Assembly (NCBI GenBank): GCA_039808025.1
Contig: JBDHSK010000005.1
Span: 124,001 to 188,000, forward strand
Reading direction: 5' to 3'
Length of the DNA: 64,000 bases
Source: Sandaracinobacteroides sp039808025
Lineage (GTDB): Bacteria > Pseudomonadota > Alphaproteobacteria > Sphingomonadales > Sphingomonadaceae
In this document: piece after piece, positions 37,805-47,485 of the stretch
How the letters are laid out: each line of letters starts with the position of its first letter
Position numbering within the stretch: the stretch's first letter is position 1
Program-made: the position numbers and the translations under genes
Notes under the pieces: generated by a model
Seen by the model: the letters and a program-made list of their open reading frames with translations, nothing else
Databases searched by the model: none
What the model was told of the DNA's origin: nothing

Positions 37805-38680
37805 CTAGCCGCTGGCGGCCCCCTTGCCAAGAGGTTTCGCGCGAATCACCGCCGCGCGCGGCCGGCCTTCGAGATCGTCGGCAATGCGGCAGGTCAGGTC
37901 ATGCTCTTCCGACAGCGCCCGCATGGCAAACGCCTGACCCTCGCCGAACTCGAGGATCGCCAGCCCGTCGGGCGCCAGCAAGCGCCCAAGAGTCGGGAAA
38001 ATGCAGCGATAGGCATCTAGCCCGTCGCCGGCGAACAGGGCGTCATGCGGTTCGTAATTCACCACTTCAGCCATCAGATCAGCGTCTTGCGGCACATAGG
38101 GCGGGTTGCTGAGGATCAGGTCAAAGCGACCCTCCAGCCCCTCGGCCCAGTTGCCCTGCCGGAACGCTGCCCGGTCCGCCAGGCCCAGAGTCCCGGCGTT
38201 GCCGCGGGCAACGGCAAGAGCTGCCTGCGACAAATCGACGCCGATACCGCAGGCATCGGGCCATTCAGACAGTGCCGCCAGCAGCAGCGCCCCCGAGCCG
38301 GTGCCGAGATCGAGGATGGTGGCGGGCGGGCGCCCTGCCAGTTCCGCAACGGCCTCGGCGATCAGCGTTTCGGAATCGGGGCGGGGAATGAGGGTGTCTG
38401 GCGTGACCCTGAGCGGCAGCGACCAGAATTCGCGGGTGCCGGTAATGTAGGCAACCGGCTCACCGCGCAGCCGCCGCGCTACCAGCAGGGCATAGCCGGT
38501 TTGTGACACATGACGGTCGGCATGGCGCAGCATTTCCAGCCGTTCCATCCCCAGATGATGCGCCAGAAGCACTTCGGCGTCGAGCCGACCGATCAGCGCT
38601 GCGGCCTCACGCAACATGTCACGCACCCGGGCTGGTGGCGTTGCCGAGAACCCGGCGCCGCCGTCGCTGGCGTCATGCAT
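37805..38680 (-). CDS. prmC: Peptide chain release factor N5-glutamine methyltransferase
   Basis: Methylates the GGQ glutamine of release factors. SAM-binding DLGTGSG at 124-130 and catalytic NPPY at 192-195; 291 residues. Its first eight bases overlap the end of prfA, its substrate's gene, a conserved arrangement. Confidence 0.96.
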   Translation of the reverse strand: MHDASDGGAGFSATPPARVRDMLREAAALIGRLDAEVLLAHHLGMERLEMLRHADRHVSQTGYALLVARRLRGEPVAYITGTREFWSLPLRVTPDTLIPRPDSETLIAEAVAELAGRPPATILDLGTGSGALLLAALSEWPDACGIGVDLSQAALAVARGNAGTLGLADRAAFRQGNWAEGLEGRFDLILSNPPYVPQDADLMAEVVNYEPHDALFAGDGLDAYRCIFPTLGRLLAPDGLAILEFGEGQAFAMRALSEEHDLTCRIADDLEGRPRAAVIRAKPLGKGAASG

Positions 38681-39755
38681 CGAGGGCGGCCAGCCGTTCG
38701 GCTTCGTCTTCGGCGACCAGGGCGCTGATCAGTTCGTCAAGCGCCGGCCCCTCCAGCACGTCAGGCAGCTTGTGCAATGTCAGGTTGATGCGGTGATCGG
38801 TAACGCGCCCCTGCGGGAAGTTGTAGGTGCGGATCCGCTCGGAACGATCGCCCGAGCCGACCTTCGACTTGCGGTCGGCCGCGCGCGCGCTCGCCAGTTT
38901 TTCGCGCTCCAGCTCATAGAGGCGGGCGCGCAGCACCTTCATCGCCTTGGCCTTGTTCTTGTGCTGGCTCTTTTCATCCTGCTGCGACACCACCAGCCCG
39001 GTGGGCAGGTGGGTGATGCGCACAGCCGAATCGGTGGTGTTGACACTCTGCCCGCCCGGCCCTGACGAGCGGAATACGTCTATCCGCAGGTCCTTGTCGT
39101 CGATTGCCACGTCGACGTCCTCGGCCTCGGGCAGCACGGCGACGGTGGCGGCAGAGGTGTGGATACGGCCGCCAGCTTCGGTAACCGGCACCCGCTGCAC
39201 GCGGTGCACCCCCGATTCGAACTTGAGGCGGGCGAACACGCCCTCGCCGTTCACCCCCATCACCACTTCCTTGAAGCCGCCCAGCTCGGCCGGAGAGGCC
39301 GAGATCAGTTCGGTGCGCCAGCCACGGCTGGCGGCATAGCGTTCATACATGCGCAGCAGGTCACCGGCGAACAGCGCCGCTTCGTCGCCGCCGGTACCGG
39401 CGCGGATCTCGACGATGGCGGGGCGGGTGTCGGCGCTGTCTCTGGGCAGCAGCTGCAGGGCCAGCGCCCGCTCGGCGTCGGGCAGCCGCTCTTTAAGCTC
39501 TTGCAGTTCCTCGGCGGCCAGTGCCCGCATATCGGCGTCGGCGCTGGCATCGGCGGCCAGCCGTTCCAGTTCGGTCAGTTCCGAGCGCATGGCGATCACC
39601 GCGCGCGCCGCATCGGCGGGTGCTGTCAGCTCGGCATATTCGCGCGACAGCGCCACGAAACGCGCCGGGTCGAGCGCGGGGTTGGCCATTTCAGCGGCCA
39701 GCGCCTCGTGGCGCAGCACCAGCTGGCGCAGCCGCTGATCGGCCAGCTGGATCAT
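38673..39755 (-). CDS. prfA: Peptide chain release factor 1
   Basis: Recognises UAA/UAG and releases the peptide. The tripeptide codon-recognition motif P190-V-T192 and the catalytic GGQ at 234-236 mark it as RF1. The length, 360 residues, is standard. It overlaps prmC by eight bases and hisS by four. Confidence 0.97.
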   Translation of the reverse strand: MIQLADQRLRQLVLRHEALAAEMANPALDPARFVALSREYAELTAPADAARAVIAMRSELTELERLAADASADADMRALAAEELQELKERLPDAERALALQLLPRDSADTRPAIVEIRAGTGGDEAALFAGDLLRMYERYAASRGWRTELISASPAELGGFKEVVMGVNGEGVFARLKFESGVHRVQRVPVTEAGGRIHTSAATVAVLPEAEDVDVAIDDKDLRIDVFRSSGPGGQSVNTTDSAVRITHLPTGLVVSQQDEKSQHKNKAKAMKVLRARLYELEREKLASARAADRKSKVGSGDRSERIRTYNFPQGRVTDHRINLTLHKLPDVLEGPALDELISALVAEDEAERLAALDA

Positions 39756-41020
39756 CCGCGAGCTTTCAGCATCGCCAGCAGATCGCCGCGCGCCACGCCT
39801 TGCTGGGTGCCAGTCGCCATGTCTTTCACCGTTACCACGCCCTGTTCCAGTTCGTTGTCCCCCAGAATCAGGGTGTGCGGGGCGCCGGATTTCGCGGCTC
39901 GCTCCATGCGCTTTTTCAGGTTGCCGCGCGTCATCGGTTCGGCAGCCACCCCGGCGTTGCGCAATTCGGCCAGCAGCGCCGGCATCTCGGCTTCGGCAGC
40001 CGCCCCCATCGCCACCACCGCCACGTCTGGCGATAAGGGCGCTGGTGGCGCAATCAGCATCATCAGCCGTTCGATGCCGCCCGCCCAGCCGACGGCCGGA
40101 GTGGCGGGGCCCCCCATCGCTTCGATGAGGCCGTCATAGCGGCCACCGCCGATCACGGTTGCCTGCGCCCCCAGCGCATCGGAGACGAACTCGAAGGCGG
40201 TGTGGCGGTAATAATCGAAGCCGCGCACCAGCCGGCCGGCCCGCTCAAACGCCACGCCCGAGGCCTGCAGGCCCTTCTGCACGGCTTCGAAGAATTGCCC
40301 GGCCGCGGCTGTCATGCTGGCGTCGATCGCGGGAGCGGCGGCGATCAGCGGCTGATCTGCAACCTCCTTGGAATCGAGAATGCGCAACGGGTTGGTGTCG
40401 AGGCGGCGCTGGCTGTCAGCCGACAGGTCGCCACGGTGGGCGGCAAAGTGGGCAACCAGCGCATCGCGCCAGTTGGCGCGGGTTTCGGCATCGCCCAGCG
40501 TGTTCAGCTGCAGGGTGACACCCGTTACCCCGAGCTCGCGCAGCAGCAGGTCAGCGCAGGCAATCAGCTCGACGTCGGCGGCGGGTTCGGCTGAGCCAAG
40601 GATTTCCGCGTCGATCTGGTGGAACTGGCGATAGCGGCCTTTCTGCGGCCGTTCATAGCGGAACAGCGGGCCGTGGGTGACGAGCTTCAGCGGCGCGAAT
40701 TGCTGCCAGCCTTCGGAAATATAGGCGCGGCAGATGCCGGCGGTGAATTCCGGCCGCAGCGCCAGCATGTCGCCGTTGCGATCGGCAAAGGCATACATTT
40801 CCTTGGCGACCACATCGGTGGTTTCCCCCAGCGTGCGGGCAAAGACGGCCAGAGTCTCGACGACCGGAACCATCACCGGCTGGAAGCCGAAACGGTGGGT
40901 GACCTGGCGGAACGTGGCGACCACCTGCTCGAACCGGGCGGCCTGTTCGCCAAGGAAATCCTGCATGCCCCTTACGGGCGCCGCCCGGGCCGGGCGTGGG
41001 GTCTGGTGGTCGTCGCTCAT
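39752..41020 (-). CDS. hisS: Histidyl-tRNA synthetase
   Basis: Class II aminoacyl-tRNA synthetase of 422 residues. Motif 2 (RYERPQKGRYRQFHQ) and the histidine-binding LVRGFDYYRHTAFEF and motif 3 (GGIERLMML) are present, followed by an anticodon-binding domain. In the histidine-binding loop the sequence reads RGFDYYRH where RGLDYYTR is common, a variant seen in a branch of alphaproteobacterial enzymes as far as I recall. It starts a hisS-prfA-prmC unit with short overlaps. Confidence 0.95.
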   Translation of the reverse strand: MSDDHQTPRPARAAPVRGMQDFLGEQAARFEQVVATFRQVTHRFGFQPVMVPVVETLAVFARTLGETTDVVAKEMYAFADRNGDMLALRPEFTAGICRAYISEGWQQFAPLKLVTHGPLFRYERPQKGRYRQFHQIDAEILGSAEPAADVELIACADLLLRELGVTGVTLQLNTLGDAETRANWRDALVAHFAAHRGDLSADSQRRLDTNPLRILDSKEVADQPLIAAAPAIDASMTAAAGQFFEAVQKGLQASGVAFERAGRLVRGFDYYRHTAFEFVSDALGAQATVIGGGRYDGLIEAMGGPATPAVGWAGGIERLMMLIAPPAPLSPDVAVVAMGAAAEAEMPALLAELRNAGVAAEPMTRGNLKKRMERAAKSGAPHTLILGDNELEQGVVTVKDMATGTQQGVARGDLLAMLKARG

Positions 41021-41075
41021 CGCTGGCGGCGTTAGCAGGTGCGCGGCGGTGATGCAAAACCGCAGAGGGGAAGTC

Positions 41076-41546
41076 TCAAGCCGCTAGCGCCGTCAGCGCC
41101 GCGCCTTCCAGCCGCCAGGTCTCCCAGCCGGTGGCGTGATGGGCGCCCAGCCGCTGGTAAAAGCCCTTGGCGGTGCCGTTGCCACTCAGCACGTTCCACT
41201 CAAGCCGCGCACAGCCCTCGCTTGCCGCCATCCCCGCCAGGGCGCGGAACAACCGCAGACCAAGCCCGCTGCCGCGCGCCGCAGGGGCTACGAACAGGTC
41301 TTCGATGAACAGGCCGCGCCGGCCGGTCCAGCTGGAAAAGTTGAAGAACCACAGGGCCATCGCCAGCGGCTGGCCGCCTTCGATCGCCATGAGGGCGTTG
41401 ACATGGCCGCTGGCCAGCGCGTCGGAAAGGCCGGCTTCGGTCATCCGCACCTGTTCAGATTCGCCCTCGTGGCTGGCAAGCGCCCGCACCATGGCCAGCA
41501 CGGCGGCGGCATCGGCGGCGGTGGCCGCCCGCAGCACCACGGTCAT
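41076..41546 (-). CDS. GNAT family N-acetyltransferase
   Basis: A 156-residue acetyltransferase with the acetyl-CoA loop DLFVAPAARGSGLGLRLF and the C-terminal NGTAKGFYQRLGA. Its layout resembles the diamine acetyltransferase group, but the substrate is not determined. It overlaps ispG by four bases and is followed by hisS after 55 bases. Confidence 0.85.
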   Translation of the reverse strand: MTVVLRAATAADAAAVLAMVRALASHEGESEQVRMTEAGLSDALASGHVNALMAIEGGQPLAMALWFFNFSSWTGRRGLFIEDLFVAPAARGSGLGLRLFRALAGMAASEGCARLEWNVLSGNGTAKGFYQRLGAHHATGWETWRLEGAALTALAA

Positions 41547-42688
41547 TCAGCGGCCTGTTCGTGCGGGTTCCCGGCTTCGGCCGCCGCTTTTAGCGCCTCG
41601 ATCTCGGCGGCTTTCGCCTCCACCAGCTTCACGATATGGTCGATCACGTCCGGGTCGGCGACATGGTGGTCGGTCAGGCCACTGAGGTAGACCATATGCT
41701 TGCCGTTGCCGCCGCCGGTCAGGCCGATGTCGGTCTCGCGGGCTTCGCCGGGGCCGTTCACCACGCACCCCAGCACCGAAAGCGACAGCTCGGTGGTGAT
41801 GTGGGCAAGGCGTTTTTCCAGAACCTCGACGGTGCGGATCACGTCGAACCCCTGCCGCGCGCAACTGGGGCACGAGATGATTTTTACGCCACGGGCGCGG
41901 ATGCCCAGCGATTTCAGGATGTGGTAACCAACCTTCACTTCCTCTTCCGGGTCGGCCGACAGCGAGACGCGGATGGTATCGCCCACCCCGCCCCACAGCA
42001 GCATCCCGAGGCCGATCGAGCTTTTCACCGTACCGCCGATCAGCCCGCCGGCCTCGGTGATCCCGAGATGCAGCGGGTAATCAGATCGTGCCGCCAGTTC
42101 GTTGTAGGCGGCGACTGCCAGAAACACGTCCGAGGCTTTGACGCTGATCTTGAACTGGTGGAAATCCTCGTCCTCCAGCAGCCTCGCATGTTCGAATGCC
42201 GATTCGACCAGCGCTTCCGGGCAGGGTTCGCCATATTTTTCCAGCAGGTGCCGCTCAAGGCTTCCGGCGTTGACGCCGATGCGGATCGAGCAGCCATTGG
42301 CGCGGGCGGCGCGCACCACCTCGCGCACCCGGTCGCGTGAGCCGATGTTGCCGGGGTTGATGCGCAGGCAGGCGGCCCCGGCGTCGGCGGCTTCCAGCGC
42401 CCGTTTGTAGTGGAAGTGGATGTCGGCGATGATCGGTACCGTGGCGGCGCGGGTGATCTGGCGCATCGCCGCCGTCGATTCGGCCGTCGGGCACGAAACC
42501 CGCACCATGTCGGCGCCCACTTCGGCGCAGCGACGGATCTGGTCGATGGTGGCAGCGGCGTCTTCGGTCGGGGTGTTGGTCATGGTCTGCACGGTGATGG
42601 GGGCATCGCCCCCCACCGGCACCTTGCCCACCATGATCTGACGCGACTTGCGGCGGTGAATGTCGCGCCACGGCCTTACCGACGACAT
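41543..42688 (-). CDS. ispG: 4-hydroxy-3-methylbut-2-enyl-diphosphate synthase (flavodoxin)
   Basis: Sixth enzyme of the MEP pathway; needs a 4Fe-4S cluster. The cluster cysteines are in CPSCARQGFD and GCVVNGPGEA. The start at 42688 (MSSVRPWRDI) overlaps the pal stop codon by one base (TGATG); the longer frame to 42736 is antisense-type extension. Its coupling to pal and, two genes on, hisS is notable. Confidence 0.95.
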   Translation of the reverse strand: MSSVRPWRDIHRRKSRQIMVGKVPVGGDAPITVQTMTNTPTEDAAATIDQIRRCAEVGADMVRVSCPTAESTAAMRQITRAATVPIIADIHFHYKRALEAADAGAACLRINPGNIGSRDRVREVVRAARANGCSIRIGVNAGSLERHLLEKYGEPCPEALVESAFEHARLLEDEDFHQFKISVKASDVFLAVAAYNELAARSDYPLHLGITEAGGLIGGTVKSSIGLGMLLWGGVGDTIRVSLSADPEEEVKVGYHILKSLGIRARGVKIISCPSCARQGFDVIRTVEVLEKRLAHITTELSLSVLGCVVNGPGEARETDIGLTGGGNGKHMVYLSGLTDHHVADPDVIDHIVKLVEAKAAEIEALKAAAEAGNPHEQAAE

Positions 42689-43242
42689 CAGCGGCCCCCG
42701 GTGACTTTCGTCACCACGCGGCGGTTGGCCGCCCATGCCGCTTCGTTCGAGCCTTCGACCGCCGGGCGTTCCTTGCCGTAGCTGATCACCGACATGCGGC
42801 TGGTGTCGACCCCCTGCGCGGCAAGGAAGTTGCGCGCGGCGTTGGCGCGGCGTTCACCCAGCGCCAGATTATATTCGCGGGTGCCGCGTTCATCGGCATG
42901 GCCCTCGATGGTGACGGTTGCGCGGTTGCGCCCCAGCCATTCCGCCTGACCACCGAGGATCTGTCGTGAGGTTTCATCAAGCGCGTAGCTGTCGAGCGCG
43001 AAGTGGATGGTATCCGACCCGGCGGCCTGCACCAGCCCGGCCTGCCCGGCGCCATAGTCGCTGCTGGTGACCGATTCCGCCGGCGGCACGGTGCCCGGCT
43101 GGTCGATCGGTGCCTGCGGCGCCGGGGTGGCCGGGGGCGCCTGCCACGCCTGCGGCGGCAGAACATCTTTCTTGCTGGAACAGGCGGCCAGCGCCAGGGC
43201 GGCGGCCCCGACGAGGGCGATGGTACGGAAGGACTTGGTCAT
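42688..43242 (-). CDS. pal: Peptidoglycan-associated lipoprotein Pal
   Basis: Outer-membrane lipoprotein of the Tol-Pal system. Lipobox LALAA-C21, a Pro/Ala linker, and an OmpA-like domain (about 70-180) with the peptidoglycan-binding VTIEGHADERGTREYNLALGERRA. 184 residues. Lies 47 bases after tolB. Confidence 0.96.
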   Translation of the reverse strand: MTKSFRTIALVGAAALALAACSSKKDVLPPQAWQAPPATPAPQAPIDQPGTVPPAESVTSSDYGAGQAGLVQAAGSDTIHFALDSYALDETSRQILGGQAEWLGRNRATVTIEGHADERGTREYNLALGERRANAARNFLAAQGVDTSRMSVISYGKERPAVEGSNEAAWAANRRVVTKVTGGR

Positions 43243-43289
43243 GGCTTTCTCTCCTTAGGCGAGATCAATTCAGAAAAACAGCCCGCCCC

Positions 43290-44606
43290 TTATGGCAGAA
43301 GCGGCCCCCAGGCCGGGTCGCTGGCTTCGGTGGGGGTGGGAATGGCGCGGTCGTTGCGGCCGGTGAGGTCAATCGAGCGCAGCTTTGAAACGCCGTTGCG
43401 ATCGGTGCGCGAAAACAGGATGACGCGGCCATTGGGCGACCAGCTTGGCCCTTCGTCCTGCCAGCTGTCGGTCAGCCGCCGTTCGCCGCTGCCGTCGGGG
43501 CGGATGACGGCAATGCGGAATTTGCCGCCGTCCATGCGGGTGAAGGCGATGAGGTCGCCGCGCGGGCTCCACACCGGGCTGGCGGCCCGGCCGCTGCCGA
43601 AACTGATGCGCTGGGCGCCCGACCCATCGGCGTTCATCACATAGAGTTGCTGGGTGCCGCCGCGATCGCTTTCAAAGACGATCTTGCTGCCATCGGGGGA
43701 ATAGCTGGGCGAGGTGTCGATGCTGGAACCGCTGGTGAGCCGCCGCGACTGCCCCGAGGCGATGTCGTAGGCGTAGATATCGCTGTTGCCGGCGCGTGTC
43801 ACGCTGAACAGCACCGTACGGCCATCGGGGGAAAAGCGACCGGCGAAACTCATGGTGTCGAAGTTGCCCACCACCCGCTGCTCGCCGGTGTTCATGTTAT
43901 AAAGCATCACCCGCGGGCGGTTGTTGGCGAAGCTCATGTAGGTAAGCGTTTCCGACACCGGCGAGAAGCGCGGCATCAGCACCAGCGACTGCCCCGATGT
44001 GAGGTAGCGCGGGTTGGCGCCATCCTGATCCATCACCGCAAGACGCTTCACCCGTTTGGTGCGGGGGCCGGTTTCCGCCACATAGACGATGCGGCTGTCG
44101 AAATAGCCGCTTTCCCCGGTGAGCCGCGTATAGACGAGGTCCGAGCATTTGTGGGCGGCGCGCCGCCAGCCCGCCGGTGTCACGGTGAAGACCCGCCGCA
44201 CCAGCGCTTCCTCGGTGAACACATCGTAAAGGAAGCAGCCGATCGCCAGCGTGCCATCGGGATTGGCGGTGACGGTGCCGGTCACCAGTGCCTGGGCGGC
44301 GGCCGTGCGGAAGCTGGTGAAGTCAGGGGCCGTGACCTGCGCTACGCCCGGCGCGGCGTAGGACCCGGCCGGCAGTGGTTTGAACAGCCCGGTGCCGCCG
44401 AGATTGTTGGTGATGATGTCTGCTACCTCGCGGCCCACGGCATCAGTGGTGCCCGCCGGTGTGGGGGCCGGGGTGGCAGTGGGGAAGGCGGGGATGGCGA
44501 TCGGCATCGGCTGGGCGGTGCCGCCGGTGATGTCGACCCGCAGCTGGGCAGAGGCGGGGGCTGCCAGTGCAAGGGGCAGCAGGGCGAACAGGGCAACAGG
44601 CTTCAT
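43290..44606 (-). CDS. tolB: Tol-Pal system protein TolB
   Basis: Periplasmic beta-propeller of 438 residues; signal peptide ends near ASA at about residue 20. N-terminal TolB domain, then repeated propeller blades (SPDGRTVLFSVT, SPDGSKIVFESDRGG, SPRGDLIAFTRMDGG). It overlaps tolA by four bases. Confidence 0.96.
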   Translation of the reverse strand: MKPVALFALLPLALAAPASAQLRVDITGGTAQPMPIAIPAFPTATPAPTPAGTTDAVGREVADIITNNLGGTGLFKPLPAGSYAAPGVAQVTAPDFTSFRTAAAQALVTGTVTANPDGTLAIGCFLYDVFTEEALVRRVFTVTPAGWRRAAHKCSDLVYTRLTGESGYFDSRIVYVAETGPRTKRVKRLAVMDQDGANPRYLTSGQSLVLMPRFSPVSETLTYMSFANNRPRVMLYNMNTGEQRVVGNFDTMSFAGRFSPDGRTVLFSVTRAGNSDIYAYDIASGQSRRLTSGSSIDTSPSYSPDGSKIVFESDRGGTQQLYVMNADGSGAQRISFGSGRAASPVWSPRGDLIAFTRMDGGKFRIAVIRPDGSGERRLTDSWQDEGPSWSPNGRVILFSRTDRNGVSKLRSIDLTGRNDRAIPTPTEASDPAWGPLLP

Positions 44607-45442
44607 GTCATCAACCTCGGGTCAAAGTTCAGCTCGAACTCCTGCCAGTAGCTGTAGAGATCGGCGGGAAGGTCGAGCGGGGCGCAGCGCAGCACCGCGC
44701 GCTTGGCGGTTTCGACGAAGGCGCGGGCATAGGCCTGGTTGCTGGCGGTGGCGCCGGTCTGACTGACGAATTCGGGCGTGCCGATCACCGTGCCGTCGCG
44801 CTTCAGGTGGATGCGCAGCACCGCCGTCATGTTGGCGACATCGGCGCCGCCCAGTGGCGGGTTCCAGCAGGGGGCGATCTGCGAACGGATCGCCTGTTCA
44901 AGCGTTGCCACCTGGCGCGGCGAAATGCGCGCTCCTTTGGGAATCGCCTGCTCGATCGATTTGGCGAATGCCGATGTGTCGCGCGGTTTGACCGCGGCCC
45001 TGGGAAGCGACTTGTCGATCAGTGCCGCCATCGCCCCGGTGTCGAACGTCCGGCTTTTCTGTTGCGGTGTCTTGGGTTTGTCGGCTTTTTGCGGTTGGGC
45101 CCTGGGCTTTTCCGGCCGCGGTGGCTGCTTCACCGGCTCGACCACGGCATCCTGGGCCGCAGTGTCGGCGACAGGTGGTGCCGGCGGTTCGGGGGCGGGT
45201 GGCTCAGGCGCCGGGGTCGCAGGTTCCGGTGGCGGTGGCGGCGCCGGGTCTTGCGGGGCGGCCTCGATCGACGGTTCGGGTGGTTCTGGCGCCGTTGGTT
45301 GCGGGCCGATCTCGACATATTCCACCGGTGTCACATCGTCGGCCGGGTTGGCAGGCAGATGGCGCGACAGGCTGAGCGACAGCGCCGCCAGCAGCGCCAG
45401 ATGCGCCGCGCCGGCAATCAGCAGGGCGCGGGTCTCGGTCAT
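44603..45442 (-). CDS. tolA: Tol-Pal system protein TolA / TonB-like energy transducer
   Basis: A 279-residue inner-membrane protein with one N-terminal transmembrane helix (about 6-24), a long proline- and glutamate-rich stretch (45-115; PPEPATPAPEPPAPEPPAPP), and a C-terminal TonB/TolA-type domain (about 175-279). It spans the periplasm, linking TolQR to Pal. The proline-rich linker replaces the alanine-helical domain of E. coli TolA. It overlaps tolR and tolB. Confidence 0.88.
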   Translation of the reverse strand: MTETRALLIAGAAHLALLAALSLSLSRHLPANPADDVTPVEYVEIGPQPTAPEPPEPSIEAAPQDPAPPPPPEPATPAPEPPAPEPPAPPVADTAAQDAVVEPVKQPPRPEKPRAQPQKADKPKTPQQKSRTFDTGAMAALIDKSLPRAAVKPRDTSAFAKSIEQAIPKGARISPRQVATLEQAIRSQIAPCWNPPLGGADVANMTAVLRIHLKRDGTVIGTPEFVSQTGATASNQAYARAFVETAKRAVLRCAPLDLPADLYSYWQEFELNFDPRLMT

Positions 45443-45879
45443 CCGCTGCGCTCGGGCGGGCGGTTGGCAAGTGCCACCCGCGTGAAGCCGGCGGCGGTGA
45501 CATCGGCGAGCAGGGCGGCGACGGCGCCATAGGCCACCTGCGAATCCGCACGGATGATGACACGGGTATCGCTGCCGCGCGATTCGTGGAGGGCGGCGAT
45601 CCGGGTGGCGAACTCGGCGTCGCTGACAGTGTCGTCGCCGATATGGCGGCGGCCGGCGGTGTCGAGGGTGATGCTGATCGGCTCGATGTCGGAAGGTAGC
45701 GCCTTGGCGGTGGTTTTCGGCAGATCGACAGCCACGCCCGTGACCAGCAGGGGCGCCGCCACCATGAAGATGATCAGCAGCACCAGCATCACGTCGACCA
45801 TGGGGGTGACGTTGATGTCGGCCATCGGCGCGCTGCGGCGACGCCGCCGGCCGCCGGTGCTGGGGGTGCCCATCGCCAT
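45439..45879 (-). CDS. tolR: Tol-Pal system protein TolR (ExbD family)
   Basis: A 146-residue stator protein. One transmembrane helix with the proton-path aspartate D29 in PMVDVMLVLLIIFMV, after an ADINVTPM segment. Works with TolQ. It overlaps tolA by four bases and starts within the tolQ stop codon (TGATG). Confidence 0.95.
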   Translation of the reverse strand: MAMGTPSTGGRRRRRSAPMADINVTPMVDVMLVLLIIFMVAAPLLVTGVAVDLPKTTAKALPSDIEPISITLDTAGRRHIGDDTVSDAEFATRIAALHESRGSDTRVIIRADSQVAYGAVAALLADVTAAGFTRVALANRPPERSG

Positions 45880-46568
45880 CAGTGCTGGCCGTCGAGCTCG
45901 CGCGACATCAGGGCATGGAACGACGAGGAAAAGCCCTGCAGCCGGTCTTCCAGACGGCCGATGCGATGCAGCAGATGGTTGTAGCCGATGACGGCGGGGA
46001 TGGCGGCGAACAGGCCGATGGCGGTTGCGAACAGCGCCTCGGCGATTCCCGGCGCCACCACGGCAAGGCTGGTGTTCTGGGTGGCGCCGATGTTGATGAA
46101 GGCGCGCATGATTCCCCAGACCGTGCCGAACAGCCCGACGAACGGCGCGACGGCGCCAACGGTTGCCAGCAGGCTCAGCCGGTCAGACAGATCAGAGATC
46201 GAGCGGTCGATGGAGGCGGCCATCACGGTGGCGAGGCGGGCGCGCACGCCCTCGCGGTCGATGTTGGTGCGGTTCTCGACCGAGGCCTGCCATTCGCCCA
46301 TGCCGGCGCGGAACAGTTCCGACGTGGGGTGGTCGCCCTTGCTGGCCGTCAGTTCGTCGAGGGATTTGGCCTTCCAGAAGCGTTGCTCGAAGGATTTGGC
46401 TTCGCGCATGATCCGCGACAGCAGGCGCGAGCGTTCCAGAATGATCGCCCACGACCAGATCGAAGCCAGCAACAGGCCGATGATCACCGATTTGACCACG
46501 ATGTCGGCCTGCAGGAACAGCGCCCACGGCGACATGGTTTCGGCGGTATTGAGAATGAGGTCGTTCAC
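45879..46568 (-). CDS. tolQ: Tol-Pal system protein TolQ (MotA/TolQ/ExbB family)
   Basis: A 229-residue inner-membrane proton-channel subunit with three hydrophobic segments (about 20-42, 128-150, 165-190). The conserved GAVAPFVGLFGTVWGIMRAF is present. It lies 63 bases after ybgC. Confidence 0.96.
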   Translation of the reverse strand: MNDLILNTAETMSPWALFLQADIVVKSVIIGLLLASIWSWAIILERSRLLSRIMREAKSFEQRFWKAKSLDELTASKGDHPTSELFRAGMGEWQASVENRTNIDREGVRARLATVMAASIDRSISDLSDRLSLLATVGAVAPFVGLFGTVWGIMRAFINIGATQNTSLAVVAPGIAEALFATAIGLFAAIPAVIGYNHLLHRIGRLEDRLQGFSSSFHALMSRELDGQH

Positions 46569-46631
46569 GAAATGCTCCGGCTGAGGCTCCGGGATAGGTG
46601 TTCGGGGTTTACGTCAAATGAACGGGACGGC

Positions 46632-47093
46632 TCAAGTCGTCGCCACCAGCGGCTGGAAGGCAGCCAGCCAGGCCTCGGGCTGGCGTCGTGGCCGCCCGGA
46701 GGAAGAGAGGAATCCGGCGCGCACCGTCGCGCTGGTCAGAACTTCGGTGTTGCGCCAGATGGTCTGGTCCATGTCGATGCTGGCAGCACGCACCGCAAGG
46801 CAGCGGGTTTCCACCACCAGCGCGTCGCCAAGGCGGGCAGGACGTCGATAGCGGATGGCAAGGTCGGCCACCGCATAAAAGCCCTCGCCGGCCTGTTGGG
46901 CTGCCCACTGGTCGATGCCGAGCATGGCGAGCAGATCCGAACGGGCGCGCTCCATATAGCGCAGATAATTGGCATGATAGACGAGGCCCGACAGGTCGGT
47001 GTCCTCGTAATAGATGCGAACCGGGTAACGATGGCAGCCGTGACTGAACTGCCCGCCGGCAGGCGCGGGGCCTGCCGGCGGCTGGCTGTTCAT
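46632..47093 (-). CDS. ybgC: Acyl-CoA thioesterase YbgC, hotdog fold
   Basis: Tol-Pal associated thioesterase of 153 residues. The catalytic aspartate D33 lies in YYEDTDLSGLVYHANYLRY. The start at 47093 overlaps the rplS stop codon by one base. YbgC is part of the conserved tol cluster. Confidence 0.92.
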   Translation of the reverse strand: MNSQPPAGPAPAGGQFSHGCHRYPVRIYYEDTDLSGLVYHANYLRYMERARSDLLAMLGIDQWAAQQAGEGFYAVADLAIRYRRPARLGDALVVETRCLAVRAASIDMDQTIWRNTEVLTSATVRAGFLSSSGRPRRQPEAWLAAFQPLVATT

Positions 47094-47485
47094 CAGGCCT
47101 CGGCGGCTTCGCTGGCCGCCGGACGGACGTCGCGGCGCTCGGCGATCCGCGCCGACTTGCCCGAGCGGCCGCGCAGATAATAGAGCTTGGCGCGGCGGAC
47201 GGCGCCACGGCGCACCACCTCGATGCCTTCGATCGACGGCGAGTAAAGCGGGAACACCCGTTCCACGCCTTCGCCAAAGCTGATCTTGCGCACGGTGAAA
47301 CTGGAGCCGATGCCCTTGTTCGAGCGGGCGATGCACACGCCTTCGAACTGCTGGACGCGGGTGCGCTCACCTTCCTTCACCTTGACGCCCACCCGCAGGG
47401 TGTCGCCGGCGCGGAAATCGGGAACGGCGCGCGCTTCCTTCAGCTTGGCAATCTGTTCGGCTTCGATCTGTTGCAACAGGTTCAT
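47093..47485 (-). CDS. rplS: 50S ribosomal protein L19
   Basis: Ribosomal protein at the 30S-50S interface. The conserved FRAGDTLRVGVKVKEG and VRRGAVRRAKLYYLRG are present; 130 residues with a short alanine-rich tail. The start at 47485 overlaps the trmD stop by four bases (ATGA). Confidence 0.96.
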   Translation of the reverse strand: MNLLQQIEAEQIAKLKEARAVPDFRAGDTLRVGVKVKEGERTRVQQFEGVCIARSNKGIGSSFTVRKISFGEGVERVFPLYSPSIEGIEVVRRGAVRRAKLYYLRGRSGKSARIAERRDVRPAASEAAEA